Source: Candidatus Hodarchaeota archaeon (lineage in GTDB: Archaea > Asgardarchaeota > Heimdallarchaeia > Hodarchaeales > Hodarchaeaceae). Taken from it: a DNA stretch of 6,115 bases. Positions 1 through 4,506 of this stretch are shown one piece after another (position 1 is the first letter of the stretch; each line of letters starts with the position of its first letter). The position numbers and the translations under genes were made by a program. The notes beneath the pieces were generated by a model. That model was not told the origin of the DNA and searched no databases. It saw nothing but the letters and a program-made list of their open reading frames with translations. The stretch covers positions 1 through 6,115 of the forward strand of contig JAUUVJ010000267.1 of assembly GCA_030589605.1 (NCBI GenBank). Direction: 5' to 3'.

Positions 1-231
1 AAACATAGAAAGATTCCTTTAATTCCTTTGAAACTAGCAGGAATATTTACAAAGCCTTTCAACCCTTATCTTTGGCATCTTGTAAAATATGTAAAGCTGT
101 TCAATAACTTTCCTCAAAATATTGTCGACCAAGTTCCGAATGATCATCAGCTTTTGAGAGAAACGTTCAATTATAAGCCTACAACTTTAGAAATGCATGC
201 AAAGTTGTGGAAAGAACGAATGTCAGAATAA
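1..231 (+). CDS. C-terminal end of a probable NAD(P)-binding NmrA/atypical-SDR protein (5' truncated)
   Basis: The reading frame is open from the first base of the window and stops with TAA at 229-231, so 76 C-terminal residues are visible. The TTG at 28 is an internal codon, not a convincing start, because the frame continues upstream as KHRKIPLIP. The tail has a pattern that I associate with C-termini of NmrA-like or extended SDR NAD(P)-binding proteins: a hydrophobic helix (LWHLVKYVKLF), then VPNDHQLLRETFNYKPTTLE, resembling the 'D...l...f...P.tle' ending, then a short charged helix. The Rossmann fold and the glycine-rich cofactor motif would lie outside the window, so neither cofactor nor substrate can be judged. 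The protein is not obviously linked to the transporters that follow. The family assignment rests on weak pattern resemblance only; that a coding region ends here is fairly sure. Confidence 0.5.
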   Translation, partial: KHRKIPLIPLKLAGIFTKPFNPYLWHLVKYVKLFNNFPQNIVDQVPNDHQLLRETFNYKPTTLEMHAKLWKERMSE

Positions 232-241
232 TGAGAAAAAC

Positions 242-257
242 CGAAAAAAAAATATAG
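242..257 (+). promoter_or_regulatory. Possible archaeal BRE/TATA promoter for the ABC-2 operon
   Basis: The gap between the upstream stop and the ATPase start contains CGAAAAAAAAATATAG. A purine-rich stretch followed by an AT-rich TATA-like element is what an archaeal BRE/TATA pair looks like. It lies about 35-50 bases before the ATG at 291, so transcription could begin near 280 with almost no leader. This fits the absence of a Shine-Dalgarno motif before the gene. In such AT-rich DNA the match is easily due to chance. Confidence 0.25.
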
Positions 258-290
258 TTATTTCTATGATACTTTTTAAACTGAGTTTTG

Positions 291-1043
291 ATGAAAATGA
301 GTGTATATGCAGTAGAAACACGAAAATTAGTAAAACATTATAATAAAGGTAAGGTTAAGGCAGTTAATGGCCTCGATCTGAGAATAAAAAAAGGAGAAAT
401 ATATGCGTTAATAGGAGCTAATGGTAGTGGGAAGACAACTACCATTGATATGCTGTCAGGAGTGCTAATGCCAACCACTGGGGAAATGAATGTTTGGGGA
501 CTTCCTCAACCGAAAAATAGAAAGAAGATTGCACACTATTTTGGGATTGCCCCACAAGAATATGCTCTCTATTTGGATCTTTCAATTTGGGAAAATATTA
601 CTTTTTTTGGAAAATTATACAGTTTAAGTAGGGAAGAGATTGAGAATACAGGAAAAAAGTTGCTTGAAATTCTTAATTTGGAAGAGAAAAAGGATGTAAT
701 TGCAGAACAATTATCTGGTGGAATGAAAAGGAGGTTAAGCATTGCCTGTGCACTAATCCATCAACCACCATTATTACTTTTTGATGAGGCAACGGTAGGT
801 GTCGATCCAGTGCTTAGAGCATATTTTTGGTCCTATTTCAGAAAATTACGAGACGCGGGTAAAACAATTCTCATAACGTCACACGTGATGGATGAGGCTG
901 AAAAAGCTGATAGAATTGGGTTGATGAGGGCAGGAGTGCTGATTGAAGAGGGAACTCCCTCTGAATTGAAACAAAAATACTCGGTAGATACCATCGAAGA
1001 GGTTTTTATTCATTTAAGTGGAGATGAAATTATTGATGAATGA
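291..1043 (+). CDS. ABC-2 exporter ATP-binding protein (DrrA/NatA-like)
   Basis: This is the nucleotide-binding subunit of an ABC-2 exporter. It would hydrolyse ATP at the inner face of the membrane to drive the permease encoded next. With the start at 291 the protein has 250 residues, and all core motifs are present: A-loop Tyr17, Walker A GANGSGKT at 42-49, Q-loop Gln89, signature LSGGM at 141-145, Walker B ending LLLFDE with catalytic Glu166, D-loop GVD at 170-172 and switch His198 (TSH). LSGGMKRRLSIACAL and TVGVDP are typical of the DrrA/NatA/CcmA class of drug, lipid or polysaccharide exporters. One oddity is the residue after the Walker B Glu: it is Ala (DEAT) where the family nearly always has Pro (DEPT). 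TTG 288 and ATG 297 are alternative starts, and no Shine-Dalgarno motif is visible. The gene overlaps the permease by 8 bases. The substrate cannot be told from the sequence. Confidence 0.93.
   Translation: MKMSVYAVETRKLVKHYNKGKVKAVNGLDLRIKKGEIYALIGANGSGKTTTIDMLSGVLMPTTGEMNVWGLPQPKNRKKIAHYFGIAPQEYALYLDLSIWENITFFGKLYSLSREEIENTGKKLLEILNLEEKKDVIAEQLSGGMKRRLSIACALIHQPPLLLFDEATVGVDPVLRAYFWSYFRKLRDAGKTILITSHVMDEAEKADRIGLMRAGVLIEEGTPSELKQKYSVDTIEEVFIHLSGDEIIDE
1020..1027 (+). promoter_or_regulatory. Ribosome-binding site for the ABC-2 permease, inside the ATPase gene
   Basis: GGAGATGA matches the archaeal/bacterial consensus GGAGGTGA at seven of eight bases and lies 8 bases before the ATG at 1036. 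It decides the start: the GTG at 1018 and the ATG at 1024 overlap the motif itself and leave no room for it. Its position within the last codons of the ATPase indicates coupled translation of the two subunits. Confidence 0.65.
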
Positions 1044-2157
1044 GAGAACGCATAAGAGATTTTCTTTTGCCCGAAGTATGGCAGTAACTAGAAGGATTCT
1101 TACACAATTTCGAAGAGATCGCATGACGTTTGGTATGATAGTTCTTATGCCCATCTTATTCATGTTTGTCTTCGGTGCCACTCTCTCAGGTGATATCAAA
1201 AATGTCCCCATAATTGTAGAAAATCTTGATGATGGTTTCGGAGAGATTAATATGGGAGAGGCAATCTATGATGAATTATTACTAGATGATCGAGTGGATA
1301 TGCGTGAGGGAACTTATCTAAAAGGGAGTGAAATGATTGAGTCGGGTGATTTAGTGGCATCATTTCTTTTTGAAAGTAATTTTTCAACTGAGATGATTTT
1401 AACCGGCAATGCATCAATTAAACTCTATATTGATGGAACTAAACCTCAAATCAAAGGAGTAGTGTATGGTGCACTTACAGATGCAATGCAAGCAATTTTA
1501 GAGGGTAGAGGAATAAATATTGAAGAGGAGCTGGCCTTTGGAGGAGCTGAATTTTCAGGACTTGACGTAACAATTCCTGGAGTAATGGGTTATATACTAA
1601 CTTTTCTGATATTATTACTTGCAGTATTAACAGTAATAAGAGAAGATATTGGCAAAACAAAATTGAGATTATTCTCTACGCCACTCACACCTGTAGAGCG
1701 GATTTTGGGGTATGTTCTGGCTCTGTCTTTATTAGCAATGCTGGAAACTGTTTTGGTCTTGGGAATTGCCATATTTATCTTTGGAACTGTAGTTAAGGGA
1801 AGCATTCTATTACTATTTTTTGCTGGATTATTATATGGAATGGCTAATATATTCTTAGCATTCTTTCTAAGCAATTTTGCGAAAAATGAATTTCAATCTG
1901 TTCAACTAGCAGTATTGGTTGCAATTCCCTCTCTTGCGTTTTCTGGAATGATGATTCCGATTTCTTCCTTGCCACCAATCATTGCTACTATGTCGAAATT
2001 CATACCTTTGACTTTTGCAATCACTATATTTGAGGGTATTATGCTTCGTGGGTGGGGCCTTGAACAGTTATGGTTCGAATTTACATTGATTTTTTTACTC
2101 ACAATATGCTTCTTCATACTAGCACTGATATCTTCCAGTGATAAGAGTAAAGATTAG
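1036..2157 (+). CDS. ABC-2 type membrane permease (DrrB/NatB-like exporter subunit)
   Basis: This is the membrane partner of the preceding ATPase; together they form an ABC-2 exporter in the cytoplasmic membrane. The protein has 373 residues from the ATG at 1036. The basic N-terminus (RRILTQFRRDR, about 19-29) resembles the interfacial helix of ABC-2 permeases. TM1 lies at about 32-50 and is followed by a large extracytoplasmic segment (about 51-180). Five more helices follow, near 183-201, 224-250, 256-278, 288-307 and 344-366. REDIGKTKLRLFSTPLTPVERILGY (202-226) is the usual cytosolic loop, resembling 'E...GT...L..SP......ilG'. FSGMMIPISSLP (302-313) is the hallmark re-entrant segment before the last helix. 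Length and topology fit the ABC2_membrane_3 form with its extended loop. The gene overlaps the ATPase by 8 bases and ends at a T-rich tract. Drug, lipid and polysaccharide substrates are all possible. Confidence 0.9.
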   Translation: MNERTHKRFSFARSMAVTRRILTQFRRDRMTFGMIVLMPILFMFVFGATLSGDIKNVPIIVENLDDGFGEINMGEAIYDELLLDDRVDMREGTYLKGSEMIESGDLVASFLFESNFSTEMILTGNASIKLYIDGTKPQIKGVVYGALTDAMQAILEGRGINIEEELAFGGAEFSGLDVTIPGVMGYILTFLILLLAVLTVIREDIGKTKLRLFSTPLTPVERILGYVLALSLLAMLETVLVLGIAIFIFGTVVKGSILLLFFAGLLYGMANIFLAFFLSNFAKNEFQSVQLAVLVAIPSLAFSGMMIPISSLPPIIATMSKFIPLTFAITIFEGIMLRGWGLEQLWFEFTLIFLLTICFFILALISSSDKSKD

Positions 2158-2190
2158 AGGAAAATTCAGAATCAAAGGTAAAATTCTCAC

Positions 2191-2208
2191 CCTTTTTCCC
2201 TTTTTTTT
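2191..2208 (+). terminator. T-rich terminator of the ABC-2 operon
   Basis: Thirty-four bases after the permease stop the + strand runs CCTTTTTCCC followed by eight T. No stable GC hairpin precedes it, which is the usual form of an archaeal oligo-U terminator. It overlaps the last codon and stop of the convergent - strand ATPase, so the two operons end almost on top of each other. No equally clear U-tract is seen for the - strand operon; only short TTTT runs lie beyond its stop. Confidence 0.45.
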
Positions 2209-2884
2209 ATTGCATTGATGAGACGATTTTTCCATCTTCAAGAAATGTTTTTCCTGAGGCTATTTTTAGAAATCTGGAATCGTGACTTGCTATAATAACT
2301 GTTACGCCATATTCTTTATTTATGGTGTCAATGTGGTCAATAATCATCTCAGATGTTTCTGTATCAAGATTTCCAGTAGGTTCATCGGCAAATAAAACCT
2401 TTGGATTTTTTATTAACTCTCTTGCCAATGCTACTCGTTGTTTTTGTCCTCCACTTAATTTAGAAACTCTTTGGTGAGCTTTATCTTTAATTTCAAGCCT
2501 TTCCATGATTTCAGTTATCAATATCTTTCTTTTCTGGCGTGGAACTCCTCGAAACAATAAGGGAAGTTCTATATTTTGATAAGCTGTTTTTACACTTATT
2601 AAATTTGAATATTGAAAAAGAAATCCAAAAATTCGGTTCCAAATTTGTGATCGTGATGCAATAGGAATTTCACGGTAAGATTTTCCATTTAGAAACATTT
2701 CCCCACTCGATGCTGTATCAAGCATCCCCAAAAGAGTTAAAAGCGTCGTTTTTCCTGATCCTGACCTTCCCATAACGATGTGTATTTCTCCTTCTGAAAA
2801 TTGTCGTGAAAAGTTATCGAGAGCGATTATGTTTTCTGAACCAACAGTAAATACCTTAGATAGGTTCTTTGTTTCAATAGACAT
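2207..2884 (-). CDS. MacB/LolD/FtsE-class ABC ATP-binding protein (second ATPase of the FtsX-type operon)
   Basis: This soluble nucleotide-binding subunit of 225 residues has the usual size for the LolD/FtsE/MacB-NBD group. Motifs in order are A-loop Phe12, Walker A GRSGSGKTT at 39-47, Q-loop Gln91 in GFLFQYSNLI, signature LSGGQKQRVALAREL from 143, Walker B VLFADE with Glu168, DEPTGNLD at 167-174 and switch His200 in ASHD. All catalytic residues are present, so it should bind and hydrolyse ATP. DEPTGNLD is the standard form in this group, whose members work with FtsX-like permeases in lipoprotein release, antibiotic and toxin efflux, or control of envelope enzymes. The gene starts 5 bases after the stop of the other ATPase, with no good Shine-Dalgarno motif of its own, so translation is probably coupled. 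The likely permease partners are the small protein at 3629-4279 and the large divergent protein at 4491 onwards. The substrate is unknown. Confidence 0.93.
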   Translation of the reverse strand: MSIETKNLSKVFTVGSENIIALDNFSRQFSEGEIHIVMGRSGSGKTTLLTLLGMLDTASSGEMFLNGKSYREIPIASRSQIWNRIFGFLFQYSNLISVKTAYQNIELPLLFRGVPRQKRKILITEIMERLEIKDKAHQRVSKLSGGQKQRVALARELIKNPKVLFADEPTGNLDTETSEMIIDHIDTINKEYGVTVIIASHDSRFLKIASGKTFLEDGKIVSSMQ

Positions 2885-2889
2885 ACCAA

Positions 2890-3603
2890 TCAGGATCTTA
2901 TCTCTCCAGTAATATTAATTGTATTATTCTTGATGATTGTTAGAGTTGAATTTTCCAGTATGTAGACTTTATCAGCGAGCTCCTCAAAAAAAGGATCATG
3001 AGTTGCTATTAAGAGGCCTAACCCACTTTCACGTTTTTCCTGTAAGATATCTACAATGTTTGTTCTTGTTTGCGCGTCTACATTTGATGTTGGTTCATCA
3101 GCAAGTAAAAATGAAGGATCATTAATCAGTGCTCGTGCTAGAGCGACACGTTGTTTCTGTCCTCCTGACATTTCATCTGGACGGTTATTAAGACGATTGT
3201 ATATACCGAGAGAAGCTGCTAATTCTTCTACTTTCTTATTTCTACTTGATTGTGTTAAACCTTGAAGCCTCGCTGGTATTTCAATATTCTCTCGTGCGTT
3301 TAAAAATGGGAATAAATTCCAATGTTGAAATAAATAACCTATATGATTTAACCTGTAGGTCGCTAGTTGTTTTAAATTTAATTGAGAGATATCTATTCCG
3401 TTAAAATATACTGAACCTGCTGTCGGTCTTATTAATCCTACCAAAATATTCAACAAAGTTGTTTTACCACTCCCACTTGGTCCTTTAATGATAATTAATT
3501 CTTTTTCGTGAATAGTTAGTATAATGTGTAAGAGGATCTGAAGTTTACTTCCGTCGGGTTCGTGAAAGGTTTTTTCAACATCTTTTACATCAAGTCGGTT
3601 CAT
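2890..3603 (-). CDS. MacB/LolD/FtsE-class ABC ATP-binding protein (first ATPase of the FtsX-type operon)
   Basis: This is a 237-residue ATPase of the same class as its downstream neighbour but clearly different in sequence. It has A-loop Phe13, Walker A GPSGSGKTT at 41-49, Q-loop Gln93 in GYLFQHWNLFP, signature MSGGQKQRVALARAL from 145 (Met in place of the first Leu), Walker B FLLADE with Glu170, DEPTSNVD at 169-176 and switch His202 in ATHD. The D-loop region reads SNVD where the neighbour has GNLD. All catalytic residues are intact. A C-terminal extension of about 20 residues (LTIIKNNTINITGEIRS) follows the last strand of the domain. The ATG at 3603 is set by a ribosome-binding motif 7 bases upstream. 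With the permease before it and the second ATPase 5 bases after it, this is the middle gene of a three-gene operon. It may pair with the other ATPase as a heterodimer, or each may serve a different permease half; the sequence alone cannot decide. Confidence 0.93.
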   Translation of the reverse strand: MNRLDVKDVEKTFHEPDGSKLQILLHIILTIHEKELIIIKGPSGSGKTTLLNILVGLIRPTAGSVYFNGIDISQLNLKQLATYRLNHIGYLFQHWNLFPFLNARENIEIPARLQGLTQSSRNKKVEELAASLGIYNRLNNRPDEMSGGQKQRVALARALINDPSFLLADEPTSNVDAQTRTNIVDILQEKRESGLGLLIATHDPFFEELADKVYILENSTLTIIKNNTINITGEIRS

Positions 3604-3610
3604 TCAAATA

Positions 3611-3615
3611 TCCCT
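3611..3615 (-). promoter_or_regulatory. Ribosome-binding site of the first ATPase gene
   Basis: On the - strand AGGGA lies 7 bases before the ATG at 3603, in the 25-base gap after the permease stop. It supports this start and shows that the middle gene can be initiated independently. Confidence 0.45.
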
Positions 3616-3628
3616 ATTATTTTTAATT

Positions 3629-4279
3629 TTAAATGCGTAACTCTAGAGTATTAATAACTTTCATTCTACTTGCTATAGTGATTGGAATTATTGAAGCAAT
3701 AAAAACTATACAAAGAATAAATGGAATTAGCATAGCTAAATTTGTTACTAAAAAGCTCATTATCACAATTTGATGTCGTTCAAAAAATCCCACGGTGACA
3801 TCTACTCCCCATCTTCTAATTAAATCTACTAGAAGTAAAATTAAACCTATTATATATCCTAAGATGACCCCAATAAGTCCTATTCCGAGAGTTTCCATTT
3901 CGAATATCAAAAACACATCTAAGGATCGGGCCCCACTTGTTCTATAAAGTCCGATTTCCTCCATTCGTTCTGTAATTGCTAAAAAGAAAGTTGAAATTAC
4001 TGAAATTGAGACTAATCCTAAACATATAACTGTAACGAAAGAATTGTATATTAAAATACTTTCATTGATTTGAAAATTTTCTACAATAACCAAAATTAAT
4101 GAATATCCTCTAATAATTAGAACTAATATAGTTACAAGCGATATTCCGATAATGATAATTATATATCTATTTATTCGACTTTTAATATTACTAAATGCAA
4201 TAGAAATAAGCGTCAACAAGCTTTGTTTATTCTTTTCAATCATAAAAGTTGAACTACTTGTTTCAGCCTTTGTTTCCAA
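3629..4279 (-). CDS. Minimal FtsX/MacB-type ABC permease without an ectodomain
   Basis: This is an integral membrane protein of 216 residues and the apparent permease of the two ATPases downstream. A cytosolic N-terminus with SNIKSRINRY (30-39) leads into TM1 (about 39-56 or longer). After a very short outer loop come TM2 (about 80-102), TM3 (about 131-151) and TM4 (about 172-200). The cytosolic stretch TERMEEIGLYRTSGARSLDVFLIFEME (103-129) is the FtsX-domain coupling helix, corresponding to 'ER..EIG.lRa.Ga....v...fl.E'. The C-terminus ASRMKVINTLELRI matches the usual 'A.r..P...LR' ending, so the protein looks complete, not a fragment. The odd point is the TM1-TM2 loop of roughly 15-25 residues, against about 100 or more in FtsX and about 200 in MacB. 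The start is TTG, chosen because AGGAG lies 9 bases upstream and a stop (TAG) lies five codons before it; the ATG at codon 13 would give a shorter product. It is transcribed away from the large divergent gene. Confidence 0.85.
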   Translation of the reverse strand: METKAETSSSTFMIEKNKQSLLTLISIAFSNIKSRINRYIIIIIGISLVTILVLIIRGYSLILVIVENFQINESILIYNSFVTVICLGLVSISVISTFFLAITERMEEIGLYRTSGARSLDVFLIFEMETLGIGLIGVILGYIIGLILLLVDLIRRWGVDVTVGFFERHQIVIMSFLVTNLAMLIPFILCIVFIASIIPITIASRMKVINTLELRI

Positions 4280-4288
4280 TATTAAATT

Positions 4289-4293
4289 CTCCT
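4289..4293 (-). promoter_or_regulatory. Ribosome-binding site fixing a TTG start of the small permease
   Basis: On the - strand the sequence reads TAGGAGAATTTAATATTG. AGGAG is a strong Shine-Dalgarno motif 9 bases before the TTG at 4279. An in-frame TAG overlaps the motif, so translation cannot begin further upstream. Confidence 0.6.
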
Positions 4294-4348
4294 AGATGAT
4301 TAAATAGAATATTTTGTACTATTAATTGCACACTAATTTTATTCCTTA

Positions 4349-4364
4349 TTATACAATTGTATAA
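4349..4364. repeat. Perfect 16-base palindrome, candidate operator or back-to-back TATA boxes
   Basis: TTATACAATTGTATAA equals its own reverse complement over all 16 bases, with its centre between 4356 and 4357. It lies 69 bases before the - strand TTG start and 126 bases before the + strand ATG. It could be the site of a dimeric winged-helix regulator controlling both genes. Alternatively, its two arms (TTATACA and TGTATAA) could act as opposed TATA elements. There is no regulator gene in the window to pair with it. Confidence 0.45.
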
Positions 4365-4487
4365 CAAATATATTATTACTTAGAATTCTCCCTGTTTTTC
4401 AATACAATCCTATATCTAGAATGATCCTTTAATATCATCGATACTTAATTATCTCAATATTTCATGCTTATAGCAGGAAAAGTACAC

Positions 4488-4506
4488 AAAATGAAACGTT
4501 CATTTT
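4488..4506. repeat. Inverted repeat spanning the start codon of the large gene
   Basis: AAAATGAA and TTCATTTT, perfect 8-base arms separated by ACG, enclose the ATG at 4491. In RNA this could form a weak, A-U-rich hairpin that hides the start codon; in DNA it could be a protein site. The low GC content makes a chance origin quite possible. Confidence 0.3.

Larger units (their letters stand above)
4280..4490. promoter_or_regulatory. Divergent promoter region between the small permease operon and the large permease gene
   Basis: This 211-base, strongly AT-rich spacer separates two genes transcribed away from each other, so it must hold both promoters unless one is internal to a neighbouring gene. 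It has many TATA-like stretches (for example TTATACA/TGTATAA within the palindrome at 4349-4364, TATAT near 4411 and TTTAATAT at 4429-4436), and no single one can be chosen with confidence. I see no coding frame, RNA gene or long repeat in it. Confidence 0.55.

Noticed and set aside
1018..1035. Starts at GTG 1018 or ATG 1024 for the ABC-2 permease
   Set aside because: Both fall on or before the GGAGATGA motif at 1020-1027, which is spaced correctly for the ATG at 1036.
1014..1211. Open frames on the - strand across 1014-2117 (several of 60-95 codons)
   Set aside because: They lie opposite the well-supported ABC-2 permease, match no family that I recognise, and look like the usual antisense shadows of a hydrophobic gene.
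2161..2190. Short AAAATTC repeats in the convergent spacer
   Set aside because: Two seven-base matches in AT-rich DNA are expected by chance and form no clear hairpin.
2937..3265. Two + strand open frames of about 62-69 codons
   Set aside because: They are antisense to the ATPase at 2890-3603, whose motifs are complete, and they have no ribosome-binding site or recognisable domain.
3604..3660. Possible frameshift joining the small permease to the next ATPase as a MacB-like fusion
   Set aside because: The permease has a proper FtsX-style C-terminus and stop, and the ATPase has its own start and ribosome-binding motif. MacB also has the reverse order, with the ATPase first.
4464..4490. ATG at 4464 as the start of the large gene
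   Set aside because: It is in frame, but the 4491 start gives a classic signal peptide beginning MKR; the extra nine residues would only lengthen the n-region. It cannot be fully excluded.
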